In this document: one piece after another, positions 1 to 7,491 of the stretch
How positions within the stretch are numbered: position 1 is the first letter of the stretch
Layout of the letters: every line of letters begins with the position of its first letter
From: Paracoccus sp. (in: a-proteobacteria)
GTDB taxonomy: Bacteria; Pseudomonadota; Alphaproteobacteria; Rhodobacterales; Rhodobacteraceae
Direction of reading: 5' to 3'
Length of the DNA stretch: 64,000 nt
Assembly (NCBI RefSeq): GCF_030538655.1
Contig: NZ_JAUNTO010000002.1
Coordinates: 124,001 to 188,000, forward strand
Program-made: the position numbers and the translations under genes
The notes under the pieces: generated by a model
What the model was told of the DNA's origin: nothing
The model's input: only the letters and a program-made list of their open reading frames with translations
Database searches by the model: none

Positions 1-38
1 GCCAGCAGCGTGGCGGCGCGGGTGGTGTCATCGGTCAT
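1..38 (-). CDS. Chorismate mutase-like protein, N-terminal fragment
   Basis: Only the first twelve codons lie in the window. They start from an ATG on the minus strand and read MTDDTTRAATLL. The identification rests on synteny: in Rhodobacteraceae the ffh-GNAT-GNAT run is commonly followed by a short AroQ-type chorismate mutase gene (chorismate to prephenate) and then rpsP, and those mutases often begin with a similar MTD...RAA.LL sequence. No catalytic residue is visible, so the product is an inference. A hairpin and a dispersed repeat separate it from the upstream acetyltransferase gene. Confidence 0.4.
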   Translation of the reverse strand, partial: MTDDTTRAATLL

Positions 39-65
39 CGGACGGCCTTTGCGGTGAGGGCAGGA

Positions 66-118
66 GCGGGGGCTGTCTGCCCCCGCACCCCCGAGGATAT
101 TTGCAAACGAAAGACAGA
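66..118 (+). repeat. Dispersed intergenic element, family 1
   Basis: A perfect GC hairpin (7-bp arms at 66-72 and 80-86, loop 73-79) is followed by an AT-rich core, GAGGATATTTGCAAACGAAA, and then GACAGA. The same core recurs at about 5290, 17760, 17940, 31020, 33765, 48430, 59110 and 59150. This copy lies just beyond the stop of the GNAT gene transcribed toward it, so the hairpin may also act in 3'-end formation. Function is not known from the sequence. Confidence 0.6.
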
Positions 119-120
119 CA

Positions 121-639
121 TCACGCGGTTTCCTGCGGATGACGCCAGACGTTCAGGATACCAAAGGGGCTTTCCCATGTGCCCTGATGCTGGCAACCGA
201 TGCGTTGCGCCAGCATGGCCGAGCGGTCGTTGGGTATCGGCACAAAGGACACCAGCGGTGCCATGCCTTGCGCGGCGGCCCATTTGCGGGCCGCGATGGC
301 GGCCTCGGTGGCGTAGCCGTGCCCTTCAAAGCCTTCGAACAGTTGCCAGCCCAGTTCCGGTTCGGGCCAGTCCAGATGCTGGATGATGCCCGCGCTGCCG
401 ATGACCTGGCCGGTTTCGCGCAGTTCGATCATCCAGTAGCCAAAGCCCATCAGCGCCCAATGGCCGGGCAGGGCCAGAAAGGTAAACCAGTTTTCGAACC
501 GGGTGCGCGGGCCGCCGACAAAGATGCTGCGCACATCGGAATAGAAGGCGTCATAGGCATCGAAATCTTCGCGCCGGGGGGCGCGCAGGATCAGGCGTTC
601 GGTTTCTACGGTGGGGATGATCGAAGGGGCAGGGGTCAT
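121..639 (-). CDS. GNAT family N-acetyltransferase (RimJ/RimL-like)
   Basis: The 172-residue product would transfer an acetyl group from acetyl-CoA to an amine. Its N-terminus (residues about 10-30) has the ETERLILRAPRREDFDAY signature of RimJ/RimL-type acetyltransferases. A central ELGWQLFEGFEGHGYATEA stretch carries the Q/R-x-x-G-x-A-like acetyl-CoA loop, here GHGYA. The start ATG at 639 overlaps the stop of the upstream acetyltransferase (ATGA), so the two are translationally coupled downstream of ffh. The two proteins are clearly paralogous, which suggests a tandem duplication. The substrate cannot be told from sequence; ribosomal proteins or a small metabolite are both possible. Confidence 0.85.
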   Translation of the reverse strand: MTPAPSIIPTVETERLILRAPRREDFDAYDAFYSDVRSIFVGGPRTRFENWFTFLALPGHWALMGFGYWMIELRETGQVIGSAGIIQHLDWPEPELGWQLFEGFEGHGYATEAAIAARKWAAAQGMAPLVSFVPIPNDRSAMLAQRIGCQHQGTWESPFGILNVWRHPQETA

Positions 640-1157
640 GCGACAACCTCGTGGCGAAAGCGCAACATCAGACCATAGGGCGTTTGCCAGTCGCCATCGG
701 GCCGCGCGCCCATGCGTTCGGCCAGCCGGATCGAGCGGTGGTTGCCCGTCTCGATCGACGAGATCGGGCGGGTGATGCCGAACAGGCGGGCGGCGGCGTT
801 GCGGGCGGCGGTTGCCGCTTCTTGGGCGATGCCGCGCCCCTCTTGACCGTTGCCATACAGCATCCAGCCCAATTCCGGTTCGGGCCAGTTGTCGGAGTGA
901 TAGATACCCGCGCGGCCGATGGTCTGGCCGGTTTCGCGGTGTTCGATTTCCCAAAAGCCATAGCCGCGCAGCAGCCATTGCCCGGCATTTGCGGCAAATT
1001 CCGACCACGCCTGATCGCGCTTCATCGGTCCGCCGACGGGTTTGCTGCGCGGATCGGCATAGAACGCCGCCACGGCATCGAAATCCGCCAGGCGCGGGCC
1101 GCGCAGGATTAGTCGTTCCGTTTCCAGAACCGGAATATGATCGACCAGCGCGATCAT
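636..1157 (-). CDS. GNAT family N-acetyltransferase, paralogue of the next gene
   Basis: The 173-residue protein begins MIALVDHIPVLETERLILRG and shares the same architecture as its downstream neighbour: ETERLILR at residues 12-19, a DFDAVAAFYADPRS block, and ELGWMLYGNGQEGRGIAQEA containing the acetyl-CoA binding loop GRGIA. It overlaps ffh by four bases at its 5' end (ATGA) and the next acetyltransferase by four bases at its 3' end, so ffh and both acetyltransferases look like one minus-strand transcription unit. Acetylation of a protein or metabolite amine is the family activity; the substrate is unknown. Confidence 0.85.
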   Translation of the reverse strand: MIALVDHIPVLETERLILRGPRLADFDAVAAFYADPRSKPVGGPMKRDQAWSEFAANAGQWLLRGYGFWEIEHRETGQTIGRAGIYHSDNWPEPELGWMLYGNGQEGRGIAQEAATAARNAAARLFGITRPISSIETGNHRSIRLAERMGARPDGDWQTPYGLMLRFRHEVVA

Positions 1158-2647
1158 TTCTTGCCAAACATCCCCGACAGGCCGCCCGGCAGGCCCATGC
1201 CGCCAAGCTGCCCGCCCAAGCCCCGCGGGTCTTGCAGCATCTTGGCCGCCTCGGCCATTTTCGCCGGATCGGCGCTGGCCATGTCGGGCAGGCCGCCGTC
1301 CTTGCCCATCATCGCGCGCATGGCCTGTCGCATCATGCCGCCCTTCATCTTGCCCAGCTTTTTCATCGTATCGCCCATCTGCCGCTGCATCTTCAGCAGA
1401 CGGTTCAGGTCTTGCACGTCAAGGCCAGCCCCGGTGGCGATGCGTTTCTTGCGGCTGGCTTGCAGCAGGTCGGGGTTCGCCCGTTCCTTTTTCGTCATCG
1501 AGTTGATCAGCGCGATCTGGCGGCGGATCATCACGTCGTTCATGCCCGCGTCTTCGGCCTGTTTGGCCATTTTCGCCATGCCGGGCATCATCGACATGAT
1601 CGACTGCATCCCGCCCATCTTTTGCATCTGTTCCAATTGGCTGCGCATGTCATTCATGTTGAACAGCCCCTTCTGGAACCGTTTCACCATGCGTTCGGCC
1701 TGTTCGGCCTCCAGCACCTGCTGGGCCTTTTCGACCAAGGCCACGATGTCGCCCATGCCGAGGATGCGGCCCGCGACACGCTGCGCATCGAACGATTCCA
1801 GTGCGTCCATCTTTTCGCCAAGGCCGACAAAGCGGATCGGCTTGCCGGTCACGGCGCGCATCGACAGGGCGGCACCGCCGCGTCCGTCGCCGTCCATCCG
1901 GGTCAGCACGACGCCGCTGATCCCGACCTTGCCGTCAAATTCGGTGGCGACGTTCACCGCGTCCTGACCCGTCAGGCCATCGACAACCAACAGGGTTTCG
2001 CGCGGCTGTGCGATGTCGCGCACGGCCTGCACCTCGTCCATCAGCTGCTGGTCGATGTGCAGACGGCCAGCGGTGTCCAGCATGAACACGTCATAACCGC
2101 CCAGGGTGGCCTGCTGTTTCGCCCGCCGCGCGATCTGCACCGCCGATTCGCCCGGCACGATGGGCAGGGTATCGACGCCGATCTGCTGGCCCAGAATGGC
2201 CAACTGCTCCATCGCGGCGGGGCGGTTGGTGTCCAAGGACGCCATCAACACGCGCTTTTTCTCGCGTTCCTTCAACCGGCGGGCCAGTTTGGCGGTGGTG
2301 GTGGTTTTGCCCGAACCTTGCAGGCCCACCATCAGGATCGGCGCGGGCGGGTTGTCGATGCGCAGGGCGTCGTCGCCCTCATCCCCCGCCAGAACCTTGA
2401 TCAGCTCGTCATGGACGATCTTGACCACCTGCTGGCCGGGGGTGATGGATTTCGTCACTGCCGCGCCCGTGGCCTTGGCCGTGACCGATTTCACGAAAGA
2501 CCGCGCGACGGGCAGCGACACGTCCGCCTCAAGCAAGGCGGTGCGCACCTCACGCATGGCGGCGGTGACGTCATCTTCGGTCAGCGCGCCCTGTTTGGTC
2601 AGCCGGTCGAAGACGCCGCCAAGGCGGTCGGAGAGGTTCTCGAACAT
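1154..2647 (-). CDS. ffh: Signal recognition particle GTPase Ffh (SRP54)
   Basis: The 497-residue protein binds signal sequences and 4.5S RNA and delivers ribosomes to FtsY at the inner membrane. The N domain (residues about 1-85) begins MFENLSDRLGGVFDRL. The GTPase G domain follows, with P-loop GLQGSGKT at about 108-115, LDTAGR in the middle and the TRMDGDGRGG guanine-recognition region. The C-terminal M domain is rich in methionine and glycine (MKKLGKMKGGMMRQAMRAM), as needed for signal-peptide binding. The ATG at 2647 gives the canonical MFENL start; the longer reading frame upstream is an unconserved extension. Length is typical of alphaproteobacterial Ffh. Confidence 0.98.
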   Translation of the reverse strand: MFENLSDRLGGVFDRLTKQGALTEDDVTAAMREVRTALLEADVSLPVARSFVKSVTAKATGAAVTKSITPGQQVVKIVHDELIKVLAGDEGDDALRIDNPPAPILMVGLQGSGKTTTTAKLARRLKEREKKRVLMASLDTNRPAAMEQLAILGQQIGVDTLPIVPGESAVQIARRAKQQATLGGYDVFMLDTAGRLHIDQQLMDEVQAVRDIAQPRETLLVVDGLTGQDAVNVATEFDGKVGISGVVLTRMDGDGRGGAALSMRAVTGKPIRFVGLGEKMDALESFDAQRVAGRILGMGDIVALVEKAQQVLEAEQAERMVKRFQKGLFNMNDMRSQLEQMQKMGGMQSIMSMMPGMAKMAKQAEDAGMNDVMIRRQIALINSMTKKERANPDLLQASRKKRIATGAGLDVQDLNRLLKMQRQMGDTMKKLGKMKGGMMRQAMRAMMGKDGGLPDMASADPAKMAEAAKMLQDPRGLGGQLGGMGLPGGLSGMFGKK

Positions 2648-2774
2648 GGCGGGCCTCCTGCGGTCCAAAACACGAATTGCCCCCGTGGGCGCAGCCGCGC
2701 TGACGGGGGGCGATCCCCGCATGTGACGGGGACCGGAAGGGGTATCCTTCCGGGAATCTTGGTTCAGATAGGCA

Positions 2775-2807
2775 AAAACGGCCCGCGAGTCAACGCCGGG
2801 CCGTTTT
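2775..2807 (-). terminator. Rho-independent terminator of azoR
   Basis: An 11-bp perfect inverted repeat (arms 2775-2785 and 2797-2807, loop 2786-2796) lies directly after the azoR stop. Read on the minus strand, the CGGGCCG arm runs into five T residues, which is the classic intrinsic terminator layout. Confidence 0.85.
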
Positions 2808-2821
2808 CCATACCGCGCGGA

Positions 2822-3409
2822 TCAGGCGGCAATCTGATCCAGCGCGGCCTGTGCGCGGGCCAGACCGGCCTCGCGGTCCATGGCCAGGCCGTCGGCGGGC
2901 ACGAAGGTCACATCGCTGATGCCAAGGAAGCCCAGCATATGCCGCAGATAACCCGAGGCGTAGTCCAGGTCCGACCCGATGGGGGTGCCAGCGGCGGTAT
3001 AGGCGATGATCGCGCGCTTGCCCTTCAGCAGACCTTCGGGGCCAGCCTCGGTATAGCGAAAGCTGATTCCGGCGCGGGCGATCTGGTCCAGCCAGTTTTT
3101 CAGCTGCGCGGTGATGGTGAAATTGTAAACCGGCACGCCGATGACCAGAACGTCCGCGTCCTGCACCTCTTTCAGAAACGCGTCCGAGGTGTCGATCAGC
3201 GCCTGCTGCGCGGCCGTGGGGTTCGCGGGGGCCAGACGCACGGCCTTGAACCAGTCGGTGTCGATGGCGGGCACGCCTTGGTTCAGATCGCGATAGGTGA
3301 CGGTCGCGCCGGGGTTTTGCGCGGTCAGGCGGGCAACGGCGTCGGCGGTCAGCTTGCGCGAGACCGAGGCTTCGCCGGTGATCGCGCTGTCGAGGTGAAG
3401 GATGTGCAT
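2822..3409 (-). CDS. azoR: FMN-dependent NADH-azoreductase/NADH:quinone reductase
   Basis: The 195-residue flavodoxin-fold protein belongs to the AzoR/AcpD family. These enzymes use FMN and NADH to reduce quinones and azo compounds in the cytosol. The N-terminus MHILHLDSAITGEASVSRKL matches the family's FMN phosphate-binding start (an S-x-S-x-S-R loop in E. coli). VPVYNFTITAQLKNWLDQI at about 90-110 is the conserved PMYNF-type FMN-binding loop, and RYTEAGPEGL continues the family pattern. An AGGAG lies just upstream of the ATG. The gene diverges from a LysR regulator across a 93-bp gap, the usual arrangement for a LysR-controlled target. Confidence 0.92.
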   Translation of the reverse strand: MHILHLDSAITGEASVSRKLTADAVARLTAQNPGATVTYRDLNQGVPAIDTDWFKAVRLAPANPTAAQQALIDTSDAFLKEVQDADVLVIGVPVYNFTITAQLKNWLDQIARAGISFRYTEAGPEGLLKGKRAIIAYTAAGTPIGSDLDYASGYLRHMLGFLGISDVTFVPADGLAMDREAGLARAQAALDQIAA

Positions 3410-3502
3410 ATGAGGCTCCTGTGTTCGTTGAGGATGAGATAGCCCTATGCGAGCGCGAACAAAACAGCGATAATCGCGCAGTTTCTGTTCGGATTTGCAC
3501 AG

Positions 3503-4333
3503 ATGGATAATTGGGACGACATCCGCGTGGCGCTGGCCGTTGCGCGTGAAGGCACGATCAGCGGCGCAGCCACGGTGCTGGGGGTTCACCATGCCACGGT
3601 GATCCGCCGCATCGACGCGCTTGAGGCGGCCTTGGGGGTGCGTCTGTTTCAGCGCGGCGCGCGCGGCTATACCCCCACCGAGGAAGGGCAGGTTCTGCTG
3701 GAATCCGGCAGCGGGATCGAAGAGCGCGTCGCCCAGATGCACACCCGTATCCGGGGCGGCGGAGCCATCGAAGGGGTGCTGACGGTCACGGCGCTGCCCG
3801 ATATGCACTGGCTGATCCTGCCGCGCCTTGCGCCCATGCTGGCCGCCCATCCGGGCCTGCGGCTGGATTATCAGACCGACGCCCGGCTGTTCCGCCTTGG
3901 CGCGGGCGAGGCACATGTGGCGATTCGCGGTGCGACAGTGCGTCCGTCGGAACCCGACTATGTGGTGCAGCCGTTCTTGCGGTTGCGGATGGCGCTGTTC
4001 GCCGCCCCTGATCTGCCGCTGGCCGATGATCTGGCGCGCAACCGCTTTGTGCTGCCAGGTGATATAGCGCGCAGGGCACCCTATATGCCTTGGGTTCAGG
4101 CGAATGTGCGGTCTGATGCGCAGGTGTTGACGGCGAATGAGCCATCGGCACTGCGCGCGGCAATCGGGATGGGGCTGGGCGTCGGCTTTCTGTATGCCGA
4201 TCTGGCCACCGGGTTGGTGGAAATCGCGCATAACCCGGAATGGGACAGCATTCTGTGGCTGGTCACGCATGTCGATCTGCACCGCAGCCCCAAGGTGCAG
4301 GCGGCGCTGGCGGCGCTGAAATCGGGGCGCTAG
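3503..4333 (+). CDS. LysR family transcriptional regulator
   Basis: The 276-residue protein has an N-terminal winged helix-turn-helix (residues 1-62; MDNWDDIRVALAVAREGTIS, then GAATVLGVHHATVIRRIDALE) typical of LysR proteins. A C-terminal effector-binding domain starts near residue 90. It is divergent from azoR and probably controls it, with an operator expected in the shared 3410-3502 gap. The effector is unknown; for azoR regulators, quinones or electrophiles are reasonable guesses. The following gene begins 23 bp after its stop on the same strand and may be co-transcribed. Confidence 0.9.
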   Translation: MDNWDDIRVALAVAREGTISGAATVLGVHHATVIRRIDALEAALGVRLFQRGARGYTPTEEGQVLLESGSGIEERVAQMHTRIRGGGAIEGVLTVTALPDMHWLILPRLAPMLAAHPGLRLDYQTDARLFRLGAGEAHVAIRGATVRPSEPDYVVQPFLRLRMALFAAPDLPLADDLARNRFVLPGDIARRAPYMPWVQANVRSDAQVLTANEPSALRAAIGMGLGVGFLYADLATGLVEIAHNPEWDSILWLVTHVDLHRSPKVQAALAALKSGR

Positions 4334-4356
4334 TCTGCCGGGAAAAGGAGGCCACC

Positions 4357-4926
4357 ATGACCCAAGCCATCAGCCGTTTCCCCGTCCCCGATCTGGACAG
4401 CCTGCCCGATGATATGCGCGAGGCGATCCTGGCGGTCGCCGAGAAATCCGGCTTTATCCCCAATGTCTTTCTGGCGCTGGCCCACCGCCCCGCCGAATTC
4501 CGCGCCTTTTTCGCCTACCACGACGCGCTGATGGACAAGGACGAGGGGCTGACCAAGGCCGAACGCGAATTGATCGTGGTGGCGATTTCCGGCCTGAACC
4601 GCTGTCAATATTGCGTGGTCGCCCATGGCGCGATCCTGCGCATCCGGGCGAAAAATCCGCAGATCGCCGATCAGGTCGCGGTCAACTGGCGCAAGGCCGA
4701 TCTGTCGGCGCGCGAATTCGCGATGCTGGATTACGCCGAAAAGGTCACGCTGGACGCGGGGAGGATCGGGCAGGCCGACCATGATGCGCTGGCCAAGGCG
4801 GGCTTCACCCCCGATGAGGTCTGGGACATCGGTGCGATTGCCGCCTTTTTCGGCATGTCGAACCGGCTGGTAAACGCGGGCGACATCCCGCCCAACCCGG
4901 AATTTTACATGCTTGGCCGGGGCTGA
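4357..4926 (+). CDS. Carboxymuconolactone decarboxylase-fold peroxidase-related protein
   Basis: The 189-residue AhpD-like protein starts at an ATG six bases after a strong AAGGAG. The CQYCVVAHGAILR segment at about residue 87 gives the CxxC...H signature of the CMD/AhpD fold, in which a redox cysteine pair reduces peroxides or disulfide partners. The full-length pattern (FPVPDLDSLPDDMREAI at the start, then FYMLGRG at the end) fits the peroxidase-related subfamily. It follows the LysR gene closely and may share oxidative-stress control with azoR. The electron donor and physiological substrate are unknown. Confidence 0.85.
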   Translation: MTQAISRFPVPDLDSLPDDMREAILAVAEKSGFIPNVFLALAHRPAEFRAFFAYHDALMDKDEGLTKAERELIVVAISGLNRCQYCVVAHGAILRIRAKNPQIADQVAVNWRKADLSAREFAMLDYAEKVTLDAGRIGQADHDALAKAGFTPDEVWDIGAIAAFFGMSNRLVNAGDIPPNPEFYMLGRG

Positions 4927-5349
4927 GCGCTGTCGCCCTCTGCCATCGCGCCAGCCGTGCTATCATCCAAGGCGTTGATTTCGCTGCACTGTGCATGATC
5001 GAGGGAATGCAGTCTGAAACAGGCACCAGCCAGCTCGGCGCCGCGCTGTTGACCAAGATCGCCACTTTTGTCGATAGGCGAAGCCAGCGGCATCGTGTTG
5101 CTGACACAGGGTTTGGTCGATGCGGTCCATGCGCCGGGTCTGCCGTTCCATGGCTATATACTGGGCTTGCTGACACAGGCCGAATTCGCCGCGCCGATGA
5201 ACTTCGGTTACGATGGCTTTTTACCGATTACACTGACCGCAGCCGAGCCAGCCTTGATGTGTCGTCACAAGGCCGCCTGACGCATCTTCTGTCTGTAAGT
5301 ATCCCACGGGGGTCCGGGGGTGTGAAACCCCCGGTCCTCCCTCTCGCCC
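4927..5349 (+). other. Gene-poor region with possible coding remnant
   Basis: No confident gene lies in these 423 bases. A plus-strand frame at 5068-5280 could encode 70 residues but shows no family pattern and no clear ribosome binding site. Nearby frames on both strands are equally short, which would fit a decayed gene. The right end holds a family 1 repeat and hairpin (5286-5334) just past the ecm stop. Promoter signals are not evident. Confidence 0.4.
5286..5334 (-). repeat. Dispersed intergenic element, family 1
   Basis: The core, read on the minus strand, is GGGATACTTACAGACAGAAG, preceded by a perfect hairpin with 7-bp arms CCGGGGG (5314-5320) and CCCCCGG (5328-5334). It begins 16 bases after the ecm stop, so the hairpin is well placed to protect or terminate the ecm transcript. 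No T run follows the stem. Confidence 0.6.
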
Positions 5350-7308
5350 TCAGGCCGCCTTTTCCCCCGGCTGAACCAGCGTCACAATATCCATCATGAT
5401 CCGGTTCAGCTCAAAATCCTTGGGCGTATAGACCCGCGCCACGCCCATCGCCGTCAGCCGTGCCGCATCCTCATCGGGGATAATTCCGCCCACGACGACC
5501 GGCGTGCCGCCAAGACCCGCCGCGCGCATCCGGTCCATCAATTCCTCGATCAGCGGCAGATGGCTGCCCGACAGGATCGACAGGCCGACGACATGCGCGT
5601 CTTGTTCCTGTGCCGCCGCGACGATCTGTTCGGGGGTCAGGCGGATGCCCTCATAGGTGATGTCCATGCCGCAGTCGCGGGCGCGAAAGGCGATCTGTTC
5701 GGCGCCGTTGGAATGGCCATCAAGGCCCGGCTTGCCGACCAGAAACTTCAGCCGCCGGCCCAGACGGGCGCTGACGGCATCGACGGCCTCGCGGATCGGC
5801 TCCAGCCCCTCGGTGCGGTTCGAGGGGCTGGCCGACACGCCCGTAGGCCCGCGGTATTCGCCATGCACCGACCGCATGATCCCGGCCCATTCGCCCGTCG
5901 TTGCCCCCGCCTTCGCCGCCGCGATGGAATAGGGCATGATGTTCTTGCCCGCGCGTGCCGCATCACGCAGCGCGCCAAGCGCCAACTGCACCGCGCCTTC
6001 GTCCCGGCCCGCGCGCCATGCCTCCAGCCGCGCGACCTGATCGGCCTCGACTGCCGGATCAACCACCATGATCGTCCCGTCGCCCGAGGTCAGCGGCGAG
6101 GCCTCACCCTGCTGCCAGCGGTTGACGCCAACGACGATGGTTTCATTCGCCTCGATCCGGTTCAGCCGTTCCGCATTCGATTCGACCAGGCGCCCCTTCA
6201 TATAGTCAATCGCCGCGATCGCACCGCCCATCGCGTCCAGCGTGGCCAGTTCATCCCGCGCGCCCTGTTTCAACTCCTCGACCTTGGCCGCAATCACCGG
6301 GTTGCCGTCGAACAGATCGCCATATTCCAGAAGGTCGGTTTCATAGGCCAAAATCTGCTGCATCCGCAGCGACCATTGCTGATCCCACGGGCGCGGCAGG
6401 CCAAGTGCCTCGTTCCACGCCGGCAGTTGCACCGCCCGCGCCCGCGCATTCTTGGACAGCGTAACCGCCAGAGTTTCCAGCAAGATGCGATAGACGTTGT
6501 TTTCCGGCTGCTGTTCGGTCAGGCCAAGGCTGTTCACCTGCACGCCGTAACGGAAGCGGCGGTATTTCTCATCCTCGATCCCATAGCGATCCCGGCAAAT
6601 CTCGTCCCACAGTTCGGTAAAGGCGCGCATCTTGCACAGTTCGGTCACAAACCGGATGCCGGCGTTCACAAAGAACGAAATCCGCCCGACCATCGCCGGA
6701 AACTCCGCCTGAGGCACCTTGCGCTTCAGATCGTCCAAGACCGCGATGCCGGTCGCCAGCGCATAGGCCAGTTCCTGCTGCGGCGTCGCCCCGGCCTCTT
6801 GCAGGTGATAGGAACAGACGTTCATCGGGTTCCATTTCGGCAGATGCTCGCGCGTATAGGCGGCGACATCGGTAATCATCGCCAGCGACGGTTTCGGTGG
6901 GCAGATATAGGTGCCGCGCGACAGGTATTCCTTGATCAGATCGTTCTGCACCGTGCCTTGCAGGGCGGAAATATCGGCACCCTGTTCCTCGGCGACGGCG
7001 ATATACAGCGACAACAGCCACGGCGCGGTGGCGTTGATCGTCATCGAGGTGTTCATCTGTTCCAGCGGGATCTGATCGAACAGCGCCCGCATATCGCCCA
7101 GATGACAGACCGGCACGCCGACCTTGCCCACCTCGCCCCGCGCCAGCGTGTGATCGCTGTCATATCCGGTCTGCGTCGGCAGATCGAAGGCCACCGACAG
7201 GCCGGTCTGCCCCTTGGCCAGATTGCTGCGATACAGCGCATTGGATTTCGCGGCGGTCGAGTGCCCGGCATAGGTGCGGAACAGCCAGGGTTTGTCTTTC
7301 TGGGTCAT
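5350..7308 (-). CDS. ecm: Ethylmalonyl-CoA mutase
   Basis: The 652-residue B12-dependent mutase converts (2R)-ethylmalonyl-CoA to methylsuccinyl-CoA in the ethylmalonyl-CoA pathway of acetyl-CoA assimilation. The catalytic TIM-barrel half begins KPWLFRTYAGHSTA and contains the FDLPTQTGYDSDH substrate region. The C-terminal cobalamin domain has the base-off motif D-x-H-x-x-G (LDGHSNG, about 529-535) and an LSILSG strand. Length and the absence of a separate small subunit fit Ecm/MeaA rather than methylmalonyl-CoA mutase. The start at MTQKDKPW is chosen because upstream in-frame codons are not conserved. The partner gene ccr lies 1.4 kb away on the other strand, separated by an acyltransferase gene. 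Confidence 0.94.
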   Translation of the reverse strand: MTQKDKPWLFRTYAGHSTAAKSNALYRSNLAKGQTGLSVAFDLPTQTGYDSDHTLARGEVGKVGVPVCHLGDMRALFDQIPLEQMNTSMTINATAPWLLSLYIAVAEEQGADISALQGTVQNDLIKEYLSRGTYICPPKPSLAMITDVAAYTREHLPKWNPMNVCSYHLQEAGATPQQELAYALATGIAVLDDLKRKVPQAEFPAMVGRISFFVNAGIRFVTELCKMRAFTELWDEICRDRYGIEDEKYRRFRYGVQVNSLGLTEQQPENNVYRILLETLAVTLSKNARARAVQLPAWNEALGLPRPWDQQWSLRMQQILAYETDLLEYGDLFDGNPVIAAKVEELKQGARDELATLDAMGGAIAAIDYMKGRLVESNAERLNRIEANETIVVGVNRWQQGEASPLTSGDGTIMVVDPAVEADQVARLEAWRAGRDEGAVQLALGALRDAARAGKNIMPYSIAAAKAGATTGEWAGIMRSVHGEYRGPTGVSASPSNRTEGLEPIREAVDAVSARLGRRLKFLVGKPGLDGHSNGAEQIAFRARDCGMDITYEGIRLTPEQIVAAAQEQDAHVVGLSILSGSHLPLIEELMDRMRAAGLGGTPVVVGGIIPDEDAARLTAMGVARVYTPKDFELNRIMMDIVTLVQPGEKAA

Positions 7309-7342
7309 CGTCACGACTCGCAACAATATTACTGTTGATTGT

Positions 7343-7371
7343 CGAATACCGAAACAAAGCTGCGCCGTCAA
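7343..7371 (-). promoter_or_regulatory. Candidate sigma70-type promoter for ecm
   Basis: Read on the minus strand, TTGACG (7366-7371) is separated by 17 bp from TATTCG (7343-7348), placing initiation about 30 bases upstream of the ecm ATG. The -35 match is good and the -10 is weak, so this is only a candidate. Confidence 0.3.
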
Positions 7372-7491
7372 TTCGCTGCGGCGCGGCATTGCCGATGCGC
7401 CAAGCTGCGACTGTGCGAAAACGGAGAAACCGTATACAAGGCACCAGCACCCAGGGTGATTCGGGTGCATTTAATGATTCCGAGGTATGCC

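Noticed and set aside
812..3442. An 876-codon plus-strand open frame across ffh and azoR
   Set aside because: It is antisense to two clear genes (ffh and azoR), is rich in His, Gly and Arg without any motif, and results from high GC content in the coding strand.
4805..5176. Minus-strand frames in the 4.9-5.2 kb gap as a gene
   Set aside because: Three overlapping minus-strand frames have no family pattern or ribosome site, and their composition resembles random GC-rich sequence.
5560..7338. A 592-codon plus-strand frame opposite ecm
   Set aside because: It covers the reverse strand of an intact B12-dependent mutase and has the Arg/His-rich composition of a shadow frame.
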